Made by a program: the position numbers and the translations under genes. DNA of 64,000 nt from contig NZ_JBELAU010000005.1 of the NCBI RefSeq assembly GCF_040253585.1, forward strand, positions 310,001-374,000, written 5' to 3'. This document shows, one piece after another, positions 1 to 9,345 of the stretch. The DNA is from Emticicia sp040253585. Lineage in GTDB: Bacteria; Bacteroidota; Bacteroidia; Cytophagales; Spirosomataceae. Below the pieces are notes generated by a model. The model was given only the letters and a program-made list of their open reading frames with translations. It had not been told where the DNA came from and ran no database searches. Each line of letters begins with the position of its first letter. Within the stretch, counting starts at the first letter, position 1.

Positions 1-30
1 TTTTCGATAACTTCACAAGAAAAAAGAAAA

Positions 31-933
31 TTATTGTACACTTCCAATCGGTTTTTTCTCAATGATTATTTCTCTTTCGTACACATAATAAGGTAATAAA
101 CCCGACTTTTCAACTACTAATTGTCCAACGTAGGCACAACAGAATCTGATAAAAGCACTTGTCAGTCCATACCCCTTCTTAGTATGTAAAATTACTCTTC
201 GCTCAAATGGATATTTTCGAGCTTTCAAACTTGCAGTTGTTGGCGTGTAATAATCATTGGGTGTTTTAACATCAGAAATTCCGACAACATGAACGCTATT
301 TATAAAATTCTGACTTTTCGAGTCATCGATATCACTTATCCAATTTCCTCCAATTACACCAATAGCATTCTTATTCTTCTTAATGTATTCTATTACATCT
401 TTATTGCCATCAGCTGCAAAAATATTAGCTTTCTTAATATCACTGATACCAAGTTTACCCATCATGTAATTCAAATTACTTGAACTACTATTATCGAAAA
501 CTAATTTAATATCGGTGTTTTTTTTACCTTCAAACATTGCCTTCAAATCTGCAATCGAAAGGTTTTTAATCGAACTACCCAGATTACTTATAATTGCTAC
601 TCCATCTAAAGCCATTTTCGCAGGAAGATATGGAATATTATTACTCGTGTAAACAGATTGTTCTCCAGCGGTTGCCTCACGGGTAACAATTGCGATATTC
701 ACTGAGTCATTCATCATCAACGACATTGCTCGTTGTTCTGGCATGTAAATTACATTTAATTTTGCTTTGGGATAATGAGCATTATATGCCATAATTTCTG
801 CGTCAACGATAGGTTGCAGCGATTCATCAGCAGCTATGGTTATTTCGCCTTCATTTGGTAAATCTTGCTTTTCTTGTGATGAGCATTGCCACAATGTTAT
901 TGCCCCTATTAATATAATAATTACTTTTTTCAT
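31..933 (-). CDS. PstS-like periplasmic substrate-binding lipoprotein
   Basis: The 300-residue protein has a lipoprotein signal peptide with a lipobox ending at Cys17 (LWQCSS), so it should be anchored in a membrane facing the periplasm. The mature part has the PBP-like fold pattern of phosphate-binding PstS proteins: an early strand with ITIAADESLQPIVD, a central VAIISN segment and a late IGVIGGNW segment. No PstCAB permease or ATPase lies nearby. The gene is last in the minus-strand ExbB/ExbD/TonB cluster, but a terminator hairpin lies between it and the small gene before it, so it may have its own promoter. In Bacteroidota such proteins often follow tonB; ligand and role are not established. 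The family call is fairly safe, phosphate as ligand is not. Confidence 0.75.
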   Translation of the reverse strand: MKKVIIILIGAITLWQCSSQEKQDLPNEGEITIAADESLQPIVDAEIMAYNAHYPKAKLNVIYMPEQRAMSLMMNDSVNIAIVTREATAGEQSVYTSNNIPYLPAKMALDGVAIISNLGSSIKNLSIADLKAMFEGKKNTDIKLVFDNSSSSNLNYMMGKLGISDIKKANIFAADGNKDVIEYIKKNKNAIGVIGGNWISDIDDSKSQNFINSVHVVGISDVKTPNDYYTPTTASLKARKYPFERRVILHTKKGYGLTSAFIRFCCAYVGQLVVEKSGLLPYYVYEREIIIEKKPIGSVQ

Positions 934-1098
934 CTCTTTGGTGGTTAAGATTACTCAACACTTTATTTGGGGAAGTACCCTTTATTAATATTTAGACTAT
1001 TTGCTAAATATATAAACACAAATATATTCAAATAAATTCTTTAAGTTACAAAAAATATAAAAATATTTTTATCATTAAAATCATAATTATATCAAATC

Positions 1099-1130
1099 AA
1101 AAGGCCACTTCGTTTCGGAAGTGGCCTTTT
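1099..1130 (-). terminator. Hairpin terminator after the TonB cluster
   Basis: A perfect 13-bp stem (AAAAGGCCACTTC / GAAGTGGCCTTTT) with a 6-nt loop, flanked by A and T runs that make it usable in both directions. It lies just after the small membrane gene, separating it from the PstS-like gene. Confidence 0.8.
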
Positions 1131-1145
1131 AATAATATCAGTCAT

Positions 1146-1364
1146 TTATAGACTATTTTTATAAGCATTATATGCTCCCCAAGCTCTAAACACACCATAA
1201 ATAATGATAAAAACGCTCATTATCATGGCAAGACCATCAGATACTGGAAGAAGCGAACGCTTCATAAAAACATATATACCCATTACAATATATGCAATTG
1301 CAGTAAATGCTCTAATATATAGTGTAATTTGACTGAAACCTTCTGGTTTACGATTCTGCAACAT
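1146..1364 (-). CDS. Small two-helix membrane protein
   Basis: A 72-residue protein with two hydrophobic helices (about residues 14-33 and 43-62) and a basic N-terminus. Its ATG overlaps the stop codon of tonB, indicating translational coupling in the exbB-exbD-exbD-tonB operon. I recognise no named family. The tight coupling suggests an accessory to the TonB complex, which is inference from position only. Confidence 0.65.
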   Translation of the reverse strand: MLQNRKPEGFSQITLYIRAFTAIAYIVMGIYVFMKRSLLPVSDGLAMIMSVFIIIYGVFRAWGAYNAYKNSL

Positions 1365-2188
1365 TATTCAAGAACGAATGAAATTGGCATAGTAAAGAAT
1401 ACCCTTACGTTACGTCCATTTTGTTTACCAGGATTCCATTTTGGCATTGATTTCAATACACGTTGTGCTTCTTCATCACAACCAAAACCGATTCCTTTCA
1501 AAATTTGAACATCACCTAAACTACCATCTTTCTCAACAACGAATTTTGCAAAAACTTTACCAGATACGTTTGCTCTTTGAGCAGCCGAAGGGTATTTCAA
1601 GTTTTTACCGATGAAGCCATACATTTCTTTGATACCACCTGGAAACTCAGGTTGTTGTTCAACAGTTGTAAAGATTTCATCTTCTTTTGGTTGTTCAATT
1701 TCAACGGCTTTTGGAGCTTCAACTACTGGAGGTGGAGCGGCTGCGATTTCGTCAGACTCAATACCTTCTTTAGTTTCGTTTGAAATAACCGCCTTCTCAA
1801 TCTGCTCAGCAGGTGGTGGTGGCTCTTCATTTTTCACCTCTTCATCTGGTTTTGGCTCAGGAGGCAAAAACTTAATTGTTGCAACTTCAGGTGGCTTTTG
1901 CTCAGGTGGCGGTGGTGGTGGAAGATCAAGGGGCTTATCCTCCACTTTTTCTTCTTTCAACTTAGCTAAGTCGATTTCTACCGCAACTTCTTTCTTTGCC
2001 TTTGGCGTAATAGACGCATAAAGCATTGGAGCACCCACAGCAGCCAAAAATGCAATCGAACCATACAAAAGTGAGCGGTTTACCGTCTTTTTGTATGTCT
2101 TTCTTAGATCATATGCTCCATAGGCCTTGTTACGGGTCTCGAACACCATGTCATCTAAGGTAATATTGACATTATTTTTAGGGTCCAT
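1364..2188 (-). CDS. tonB: TonB energy transducer
   Basis: TonB carries proton-motive energy from ExbB/ExbD in the inner membrane to outer-membrane receptors. The protein (274 residues from MDPKNN) has a short cytoplasmic N-terminus, one membrane helix around residues 38-55, a long periplasmic Pro/Glu/Lys-rich linker (runs such as PPPPPPEQKPPE) and a C-terminal TonB domain with the usual YPSAAQRANVSGKV...FVVEKDGS and a WNPGKQNGR segment. An in-frame ATG at 2206 would add six residues (MIKKKK) encoded by an A-rich run. I prefer 2188 because the A tract then falls in the leader. It is the fourth gene of the cluster and could energise the TonB receptor at 15485-18523. Confidence 0.9.
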   Translation of the reverse strand: MDPKNNVNITLDDMVFETRNKAYGAYDLRKTYKKTVNRSLLYGSIAFLAAVGAPMLYASITPKAKKEVAVEIDLAKLKEEKVEDKPLDLPPPPPPEQKPPEVATIKFLPPEPKPDEEVKNEEPPPPAEQIEKAVISNETKEGIESDEIAAAPPPVVEAPKAVEIEQPKEDEIFTTVEQQPEFPGGIKEMYGFIGKNLKYPSAAQRANVSGKVFAKFVVEKDGSLGDVQILKGIGFGCDEEAQRVLKSMPKWNPGKQNGRNVRVFFTMPISFVLE

Positions 2189-2237
2189 TTTTTTTTTTTT
2201 TATCATTAAATATGGAATACTTAACGAGTTTACTTAA

Positions 2238-2792
2238 TTACTGTTTCGGAGCAGCAGATTTCTGCTTGTAGATATCCAACTCTTCTTTCGAAGGGTCAAC
2301 AATCGCATATAACTCAGACTTGGTGATTGACATTTCGTCCAAAATATCTACTGTATTTTTGTAAGTAGCATCATCAGTTGGTTTAATTACAACAGTGAAC
2401 TTAGTTTGGTCGATTGCATTAACTCTTGCCTTCAAAATTGCGGTACGGATACCATCTTTAGAGTAATCAGTTTCGCTCAATAACTCAGGAGTCAAGTTTT
2501 TTGATGACTTCTGGTGATAGAATACACGATTATCTTTACCCATTATGATCGTAATCGTATTCGATTCTTTGATTTCTGCCGTCTCAGGTGGTTTATTTTC
2601 ATCCTTCTCCTTTTCTGGCATATTCAGTTTCATCATATTAGGCTTGCTGAACGTCGTGGTGAAAACAAAGAATGTTATCAGTAAGAATCCTAAATCTACC
2701 ATGGGAGTCATGTCAACTCTTGCGGATTGCTTTTTGGCCCGTACTTTACCATCACCTTTGCCACCACCACTGGAGGTGTCTATTTCTGCCAT
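2238..2792 (-). CDS. exbD: ExbD/TolR biopolymer transport protein (second copy)
   Basis: This 184-residue ExbD family protein has a basic Gly/Lys-rich N-terminus, one membrane helix (about residues 27-48) with the conserved Asp in VDMTPMVDLGFLL, and a periplasmic domain. ExbD with ExbB forms the proton channel that powers TonB. Two different ExbD genes in tandem are normal in Bacteroidota and probably form a mixed dimer in the ExbB pentamer. It lies between the other exbD and tonB with short gaps, consistent with one transcript. Confidence 0.9.
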   Translation of the reverse strand: MAEIDTSSGGGKGDGKVRAKKQSARVDMTPMVDLGFLLITFFVFTTTFSKPNMMKLNMPEKEKDENKPPETAEIKESNTITIIMGKDNRVFYHQKSSKNLTPELLSETDYSKDGIRTAILKARVNAIDQTKFTVVIKPTDDATYKNTVDILDEMSITKSELYAIVDPSKEELDIYKQKSAAPKQ

Positions 2793-2825
2793 TGTTTTAC
2801 AATGTTTAGATGATTCGTTAAAATA

Positions 2826-3428
2826 TTAGTTAGGTGCATTTTCAACACCAGTAATTAACTGAAACTTGTTAATGTCTCTTTTTCCAAGTTCATTAAGTAC
2901 TTGTTTTACTGCTGGATAATTAGTTGAGGCATCACCTCTGATCGCCAGTTTAGCTGAAGGATTTACTTCTTTTAAATAAGTCGAAACCCAATCTCCTAAT
3001 TCACTTTTAGTGCTATCATTCGGAATACCTGCCATCACTACATTAATTTGGTCTTCTGGCGGCAAATTCAAGTATTGCTTTAAACCAGCAATACTGATTC
3101 CGAAATCTGATAGTTTCTCGAAGCTCTTCATATCGGTAGTAGTTACTGATACACCATATTTTTGAGCCATTCTTTGAAGCAATTCACCACGTTGCTTTGC
3201 ATCTGCGATACCAAAATAGTATTTTCCTTTTGGGTCGATACTTATGGTAGCCACACCCGTTTCAGGGATTTTTGTTTGCGAAATTGACGAAGGTGTATCG
3301 ATTGTTACTGATTCTTGACCTTTAAACTGGGTAGTCATGATAAAGAACGACAATAACAAGAATGCCACGTCACACATCGCTGTCATATCCATGACAGGAC
3401 TCTTTCGTTTAGGTTTTACTGCTGGCAT
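2826..3428 (-). CDS. exbD: ExbD/TolR biopolymer transport protein (first copy)
   Basis: A 200-residue ExbD family protein. The N-terminal helix carries the motor Asp in MDMTAMCDVAFLLLSFFIM, followed by a periplasmic domain ending with an IRGDAST...VKQVLNELGKRDINKF segment typical of the family. It is distinct from the downstream paralogue and is second in the operon behind exbB. Confidence 0.9.
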   Translation of the reverse strand: MPAVKPKRKSPVMDMTAMCDVAFLLLSFFIMTTQFKGQESVTIDTPSSISQTKIPETGVATISIDPKGKYYFGIADAKQRGELLQRMAQKYGVSVTTTDMKSFEKLSDFGISIAGLKQYLNLPPEDQINVVMAGIPNDSTKSELGDWVSTYLKEVNPSAKLAIRGDASTNYPAVKQVLNELGKRDINKFQLITGVENAPN

Positions 3429-3536
3429 AACTCCTTAATGATTTAGTTTATTTTACAAATATAACGAAAACAAATTTAGATTGTTATCTAATTATGTAAT
3501 TTATTTTTAGAAACAATCTTAACTTGCTAATTAAGA

Positions 3537-4367
3537 TTAGTTATGAGCTGCAAAATTTTGTTGGATGCTCAAACCGATTTCGTCAATTTTGTAAGTTAAA
3601 TCATCAATTTTAGATGTAAAGAAGTTATACATGATGATTGAGATTGCAGAAGTACCGATACCTAAGGCTGTGTTAATCAAGGCCTCAGAGATACCCGTTG
3701 CAAGAGCTGCTGCATCTGGGGCTCCACCACCAGCACCAAGAGCTGAGAACGCACGAATCATACCAAGTACAGTTCCTAATAAGGCGATCAAAGTTGATAC
3801 AGTTGCCAAAGTAGAAAGAATTGTAAGGTTTTTCTCAAGCATTGGAAGCTCCAATGAAGTTGCTTCTTCTACTTCTTTTTGAAGAGCTGCTAATTTTTGT
3901 TCTTTGTCTAAAGAACCATCAGTTGTCAACAAACTGTATTTGCCTAATGCAGTTTTTACTACATTACCTACTGAACCTTTTTGCTTGTCACACTCTTTGA
4001 TTGCATCAGCAACATTGTTTGAATCTAATAACGAACGAACTTTACGAACGAAAGCATCGATATTACCTGTACCTGAAGCTTTGTTGATAGTGAAGAAACG
4101 CTCAATTGAGAAAACTAATACACAAAGGAAACATGTCATCAAGATAGGCACGACAACACCACCACTGTGGATAAGGCCAAAGAAGTCACCTGGTTTTGGT
4201 TTGTGTTTTTCGGCATCAAGGAAGTGACTTGCATCACCTAAGATGAAAACGTAAGTTGCGATTGCGATTGCAAGAAGTACAGGAATTGTTAACGCTGGAT
4301 TTAATCCACCACCAGTTGATTGTTTTGCTGCTGGTTTAGCTGCAGGGGCTGCTGTCTTTTTTTCCAT
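3537..4367 (-). CDS. exbB: ExbB/TolQ/MotA proton channel subunit
   Basis: A 276-residue protein with an Ala/Lys-rich N-terminal tail and about four hydrophobic segments (roughly 26-44, 72-92, 180-205, 220-245). The C-terminal pair carries the family core TLATVSTLIALLGTVLGMIRAFSALG and ISEALINTALGIG. It is the stator-like pentamer of the TonB motor and the first gene of the cluster, so the operon promoter should lie in the AT-rich gap before 4367. Length and motif order are normal for Bacteroidota ExbB. Confidence 0.92.
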   Translation of the reverse strand: MEKKTAAPAAKPAAKQSTGGGLNPALTIPVLLAIAIATYVFILGDASHFLDAEKHKPKPGDFFGLIHSGGVVVPILMTCFLCVLVFSIERFFTINKASGTGNIDAFVRKVRSLLDSNNVADAIKECDKQKGSVGNVVKTALGKYSLLTTDGSLDKEQKLAALQKEVEEATSLELPMLEKNLTILSTLATVSTLIALLGTVLGMIRAFSALGAGGGAPDAAALATGISEALINTALGIGTSAISIIMYNFFTSKIDDLTYKIDEIGLSIQQNFAAHN

Positions 4368-4752
4368 TAGATTAGAAAATTTTAGGGTTTTAAAAAGTTA
4401 AAAATGTTTTTTTGTTAAATAAAAGTTTAAAAAATTAAAAAATCGAGCTATTTCAAAAGAAAATACTGCCAATCCAGTTAATGTATTCTTTTTAATTTTT
4501 TGACAATTTTATAGAAAAACCGTGAAACAAAAAAGTATAAATACAATTAATTTTTACTCAAAAACTGAATTATTGAACTTTTTTAAGATTTGCTTAGTAT
4601 CAAAGTGATACAATAGAGTGTCTTAACATTTTAGCTATCAAGTATTTAGCCTTTTTTTTATTTGAGTCTTAATATCCATAAAACTAAAGTTTTCGTTGAT
4701 ATTTTTTTTCTATTAAATATTGCCTTTAAAAGGCAATATTCAACAAAATAGT
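4368..4752. other. 385-bp AT-rich intergenic region before exbB
   Basis: No credible gene is present. It must hold the exbB promoter on the minus strand, but I find no clean TAnnTTTG box. The only clear structure is the palindrome at 4716-4740. Confidence 0.6.
4716..4740 (-). terminator. 25-bp palindrome after the M28 peptidase gene
   Basis: Perfect 12-bp arms (AATATTGCCTTT / AAAGGCAATATT) around a single base, just past the stop codon of the peptidase gene. There is no T run directly after the stem, so it is a probable transcript 3' end or stability hairpin rather than a textbook terminator. Confidence 0.5.
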
Positions 4753-6357
4753 CTATTGCTTATTACTATCTACCTTTATTCGTTCTTCACGATTTACCAA
4801 TTCCCAAGCTGTTTGAAAAACTAAGCGTGTAATTTGCTGGTATTTTGGAAAGAGAATTTTCTCGACATCATCTCCCGGACGATGATAGTCTTCGTGTACG
4901 CCAGTAAAGTAAAAAATGACTGGAATTTTGTTTTTAGCAAAATTATAATGGTCTGAACGATAGTAAAAACGGTTAGGATCTTTAGGGTCATTGAAGGTAT
5001 AATCTAAGTCGTAATTGATGAATTTTTTGTTTACGTCTTCGCTTATTTGGTGTAATTCTGAAGATAATTTATCTGAGCCAATCAAATAAACATATTCTTC
5101 TTTGGGTGCATGTTGTTTGTCTATTCGGCCAATCATATCTATATTCAAATCACATACTGTTTTTGCTAATGGAATGATCGGGTCTTTGTCAGTATAATAT
5201 TGAGAACCGAGCAAACCTTTCTCTTCACCTGTAACGGTCATAAACAAAATACTGCGGCGTGGACCATTTCCTGCTTGCTTTGCTTTGGCAAATGCTTCAG
5301 CAATTTCGAGAACCGCACACGTGCCAGAACCGTCATCGTCAGCTCCGTTGTGAATTTGTCCGTTTTGGATTCCTACGTGGTCGTAATGAGCGGTTATTAA
5401 TACAACTTCATCTTTTTTGTCTGTTCCTTCCAAAAATCCTAAAATATTTGCCGTTTCTACTGGCACTTCTCCCCTCTCGGCTTTCACCGAAACCGTTGAA
5501 GGTTTTATTTTACTTGCCGAACTTTCTTTCTTATCGCTGATTTCTTCCACTATTTTGGTTAGTTTACTTGACTTCACATCAAGCATTTCGGCCGCCATTT
5601 CTTGAGAGACGAAAAAGGTTGGGTTGGAAGTTGCTTTTTCAGCCGATGATGCAGCATTAAAACTTAATTGATTGAATCTTGACAAAACTGCTTTACGCTC
5701 GGCAGCCAGTGAAGTGAATTTCTGAGCATCGGTTGCCGAAATCACAAAAAACATTTTCGCTCCGTGATTCAACGCAATATTGATTTTCTTTTGAAGCCCT
5801 GTTCTTTCAGTCCATTCGGATTTTTCATCGGCTTTGGTGAAAAGATTTTTTCCTTCTTTGTCTTTTGGTTCGCCATCAAAAAAGACAACGGCTTTTCCTT
5901 CTACATTAATATCTTTATAATCGTTATAACCGCCTCCTTCTTGCTCTATTCCATAACCTACAAAAACAACCGACATTGATTGTTCTTCGGGAATACTCAT
6001 TAGCCCGTTAGGATAGTAATCTTTGAAGAATTCTTTCTTTTTGTTACCTATCTTTATATAGGCATCTTTCCAGCCTTTTTGATAAAGGTTGAATTTTTGG
6101 AAATAACCTTTACTACCATCTTTTTGCGGTGCGATTGCTTGCAAACCCAAACTGGCAAAATGCTTGGCGATGTAATCGGCTGCTTTTCGCTGTCCTTCTG
6201 AGCCTGTATCTCGCCCCTCGAGGCTATCAGAGGCAATGTAAGTCAAATGTTTTCTTAAATCTTGTGCTGAAATCGTGGAAGCAAATTCGGTAGATTTGTT
6301 ATCTTGTGCAAACAGACTTGAGGAAAAAAGTAATGATAAAACCAGCGTTTTTTTCAT
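4753..6357 (-). CDS. Secreted M28 family zinc aminopeptidase
   Basis: A 534-residue protein with a cleavable signal peptide (KKTLVLSLLFSSSLFAQ) and the two-zinc M28 peptidase signature: HYDHVG, GADDDGSG, TGEEKGLLGS, DMIGR and EDYHRPGDD, which supply the metal ligands and the catalytic Glu. A PA-like insert (about residues 130-260) precedes the catalytic domain, as in other long Bacteroidota M28 enzymes. It probably trims peptides in the periplasm or outside the cell. It is monocistronic between the exb cluster and recQ. Substrate unknown. Confidence 0.9.
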   Translation of the reverse strand: MKKTLVLSLLFSSSLFAQDNKSTEFASTISAQDLRKHLTYIASDSLEGRDTGSEGQRKAADYIAKHFASLGLQAIAPQKDGSKGYFQKFNLYQKGWKDAYIKIGNKKKEFFKDYYPNGLMSIPEEQSMSVVFVGYGIEQEGGGYNDYKDINVEGKAVVFFDGEPKDKEGKNLFTKADEKSEWTERTGLQKKINIALNHGAKMFFVISATDAQKFTSLAAERKAVLSRFNQLSFNAASSAEKATSNPTFFVSQEMAAEMLDVKSSKLTKIVEEISDKKESSASKIKPSTVSVKAERGEVPVETANILGFLEGTDKKDEVVLITAHYDHVGIQNGQIHNGADDDGSGTCAVLEIAEAFAKAKQAGNGPRRSILFMTVTGEEKGLLGSQYYTDKDPIIPLAKTVCDLNIDMIGRIDKQHAPKEEYVYLIGSDKLSSELHQISEDVNKKFINYDLDYTFNDPKDPNRFYYRSDHYNFAKNKIPVIFYFTGVHEDYHRPGDDVEKILFPKYQQITRLVFQTAWELVNREERIKVDSNKQ

Positions 6358-6410
6358 GTATAATGGTTGGTTTGTTGAAAATAATTTCAGTAAAAATAAA
6401 TGATTTTCAA

Positions 6411-6439
6411 TTTAGATTCATCTTTTACTCATAATTTTG
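6411..6439 (+). promoter_or_regulatory. Probable recQ promoter
   Basis: A perfect Bacteroidota -7 box TAATTTTG at 6432-6439 (TAnnTTTG) lies 25 bp before the recQ start, with a weaker TTT upstream element at 6411. Located by eye. Confidence 0.5.
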
Positions 6440-6463
6440 CTTAAATTACTTTTTCTGACATAA

Positions 6464-8602
6464 ATGACTAAAGAGCAAGTTTTAAAAAAATACTTCGGTT
6501 ACGATAAGTTTCGTCCACTACAAGCTGAGATTATTGATACGATTCTGTCAAAACAAGATTGCATGGTACTGATGCCTACTGGCGGTGGAAAATCAATCTG
6601 TTTCCAAGTACCTGCTTTGGTTATGGAAGGCATTACCTTGGTTATTTCGCCCCTAATTGCCCTCATGCAAGACCAAGTGCAATCTTTGCAAGCCAATGGT
6701 GTTCCTTCGGCTTTTTTGAATAGCTCATTAGATTCGATACAGCAACGAACGCTTGAAGAAAAATGTAAGTCTGGTGAAATAAAATTACTCTACATTTCGC
6801 CCGAAAAACTTTTTCATAATAATTATATAAGTTTCATTAAAACTCTTTCGGTCAATCAGATTGCTATTGATGAATCTCATTGTGTTTCGACTTGGGGTCA
6901 TGATTTTAGACCAGAATACACCAAGCTAAATATTTTGAAAGAAACGTTTCCGAATGTGCCTGTGGTTGCCCTAACTGCAACCGCCGACCGTGTAACGAGA
7001 AAAGATATTTTAACTCAATTGGGTGTACCAGATGCAAAGGTTTTTATTTCTTCTTTCGACCGACCAAATTTAGGTTTGAATGTGTTGGGTGGAAGAAATA
7101 GACTGAAAATAATGCAGGAGTACATTGGCAAGCGACCCAATCAATCGGGAATTGTTTATTGTTTGAGTAGAAAAAATACCGAAGACGTTGCCGAAGGTTT
7201 ACGCAAAGTTGGTATCAGAGCGATGCACTACCACGCAGGCATTGATGCCAAAACCCGCTCGGAGGTTCAAGAAGCTTTTATAAAGGATGAGATTCAGGTA
7301 ATGGTCGCAACGATTGCCTTCGGAATGGGTATTGATAAATCGAATGTGCGATTTGTGATTCATTATAGTTTACCATCGAATGTTGAAAGTTATTACCAAG
7401 AAATTGGTCGTGCTGGGCGTGATGGTATGAAATCAGACACGCTGTTGTTTTATAGTTATTCTGATATCATGACCCGCAAAGACATGATTCAAAATTCTGA
7501 ACTGCCCGATGAGATGAAAGAAGTGCAGTTTGCAAAACTCGACCGCATGAAACAATATGCCGAGTCAGAGATTTGCCGAAGACGAATCTTGTTGAGTTAT
7601 TTTAATGAAGAAGCCCAAAACGATTGTGGGAATTGCGATGTTTGTAAGAATCCTCCACAAAAATTCGATGCCACAATTTTTGCTCAAAAAGCATTGTCGG
7701 CCATTTCTCGCACCGAAGAAAAAGCAGCAATGGGTATGGTGATTGATATTTTGAGGGGTTCGCAGAATAGGGCAATTTATGACCGAGGTTATCAGACTTT
7801 AAAGACATTTGGCGTAGGCAAAGAACTAAAATACGAAGAATGGGCCGACTATATTACGCAAATGCTCAATTCGGGCATTTGTGATATTGCCTATGATGAG
7901 CGTCATGCTCTGAAATTAAATGCAGTTTCAAGACAGATATTATATGAAGGCAAAAAAGTAAATTTAGTAAGATTTGAGGCTTACGATATTAAGAAAGCAC
8001 GACAAGAAGAAGCCGCTCCGAAAGAAAAAACGAAGCGAGAAATTATAAAAGATGCTTTGTTTGAAAAACTTCGACTTCTCCGCAAGAAAATTGCCGATGA
8101 ACAAAGCGTTCCGCCATTTGTGATTTTCTCAGATGCTACGCTTTCGGACATGGCTCAGAAACGACCAATCAATCGTTTTCAGATGATGTCAGTTTCGGGT
8201 GTTGGTGAACAGAAATTCAGGCAATATGGCGATGAATTTATCAATGAAATTCTATCATTTACGGGCGAAAACCCAGGTATTGGGCGAGCAAAGCAAGAAA
8301 AAGGCATGACATTTTTGGAAACCTTTGAAATGTATAAAGCTGGACTTTCGATTGATGAAATGGCCGCTAAACGCTCCCTAAATCCTGTTACGATTATTAG
8401 TCATTTGGTAAAACTCAAGCAAGATGGTCAAGACATCGACCTCAAACAATACATTGCCACTTATGAATATAACCAAATCATTGCCGAAGCCATGAAGTTG
8501 AATGTTCAAAAAGGCGATGCAATCAAACCATTGTTTGAAGCACTCGAAGGAGTTTATGATTATGGAAAAATAAGGCTTGCCTTAGCGATTTGGGGAAAAT
8601 AG
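6464..8602 (+). CDS. recQ: ATP-dependent DNA helicase RecQ
   Basis: RecQ unwinds recombination and replication intermediates 3' to 5'. The 712-residue protein has, in order, the Walker A TGGGKS (about 39-44), the DESHC box with WGHDFRPEY, helicase motifs V and VI (AFGMGIDKS, EIGRAGRDG), the four-Cys zinc site (CRRRILLSYF...CGNCDVC), a winged-helix RQC domain, an HRDC domain (about 530-605) and a C-terminal helix-turn-helix (LSIDEMAAKRSLNPVTIISH) found in many Bacteroidota RecQ proteins. All key residues appear intact. Confidence 0.95.
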   Translation: MTKEQVLKKYFGYDKFRPLQAEIIDTILSKQDCMVLMPTGGGKSICFQVPALVMEGITLVISPLIALMQDQVQSLQANGVPSAFLNSSLDSIQQRTLEEKCKSGEIKLLYISPEKLFHNNYISFIKTLSVNQIAIDESHCVSTWGHDFRPEYTKLNILKETFPNVPVVALTATADRVTRKDILTQLGVPDAKVFISSFDRPNLGLNVLGGRNRLKIMQEYIGKRPNQSGIVYCLSRKNTEDVAEGLRKVGIRAMHYHAGIDAKTRSEVQEAFIKDEIQVMVATIAFGMGIDKSNVRFVIHYSLPSNVESYYQEIGRAGRDGMKSDTLLFYSYSDIMTRKDMIQNSELPDEMKEVQFAKLDRMKQYAESEICRRRILLSYFNEEAQNDCGNCDVCKNPPQKFDATIFAQKALSAISRTEEKAAMGMVIDILRGSQNRAIYDRGYQTLKTFGVGKELKYEEWADYITQMLNSGICDIAYDERHALKLNAVSRQILYEGKKVNLVRFEAYDIKKARQEEAAPKEKTKREIIKDALFEKLRLLRKKIADEQSVPPFVIFSDATLSDMAQKRPINRFQMMSVSGVGEQKFRQYGDEFINEILSFTGENPGIGRAKQEKGMTFLETFEMYKAGLSIDEMAAKRSLNPVTIISHLVKLKQDGQDIDLKQYIATYEYNQIIAEAMKLNVQKGDAIKPLFEALEGVYDYGKIRLALAIWGK

Positions 8603-8652
8603 TACAACATTTGTCAAATAAATCGTTTTGTACTTTTTAAGTAGATAATGAA

Positions 8653-9345
8653 ATGAAGAAAATCTTATTGGTAGAAGATGAAATAAATGTGGTTAGCTTC
8701 ATTAAAAAAGGCTTAACCGAAGAAGATTTTGAGGTTTCGGTCGCTCTTGATGGCAGTAGTGGCACTCAGATGGCTTCTGACAATGATTTCGATTTGATTA
8801 TTTTGGATATTATGCTACCTGATACAAACGGCATTGAGGTTTGTAAAATTCTACGCAATAAAAATATTCAAACGCCTATTTTGTTTCTGACGGCTCTCAA
8901 TACTGCTGATAATATCGCTCTCGGTCTAAACTCTGGGGCGGATGATTATTTGGCAAAACCATTTAAATTTATTGAATTAGTTGCCAGAATCAAGGCTTTA
9001 CTCCGTAGAAGTTCAGCCACAGGAAATGAGATAAAAACCAAAGAAAATATCTACACGATTGCCAACTTAAAAATGGACGATGATGCCAAAACCGTTGAAC
9101 GCAATGGCGAGTTAATATCGCTGACAGCTACCGAATACCGCCTGCTATTTACTCTTATTAAAAACAAAGGTCGAGTTTTATCAAGAGTCGATTTGCTCGA
9201 AAGTGCTTGGGATATTAATTTTAATTTGGCAACTAATGTGGTTGATGTTTACATAAATTACTTGCGTAAAAAAATAGACTCAAACTACGAACCTAAACTC
9301 GTACATACTGTAATTGGAATGGGATATGTATTAAAAGAAGCATGA
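8653..9345 (+). CDS. OmpR-type response regulator
   Basis: A 230-residue two-domain regulator: a receiver with acidic pocket ED (8-9), phospho-acceptor Asp52 in ILDIMLPD and Lys in YLAKPF, then a winged-helix Trans_reg_C DNA-binding domain (about 130-228; LTATEYRLLFTLIKNKGRVLSR). Its stop codon overlaps the ATG of the kinase gene by 4 nt, so the two form a translationally coupled pair. The stimulus is unknown; CusR/CopR-like regulators have this layout. Confidence 0.92.
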   Translation: MKKILLVEDEINVVSFIKKGLTEEDFEVSVALDGSSGTQMASDNDFDLIILDIMLPDTNGIEVCKILRNKNIQTPILFLTALNTADNIALGLNSGADDYLAKPFKFIELVARIKALLRRSSATGNEIKTKENIYTIANLKMDDDAKTVERNGELISLTATEYRLLFTLIKNKGRVLSRVDLLESAWDINFNLATNVVDVYINYLRKKIDSNYEPKLVHTVIGMGYVLKEA

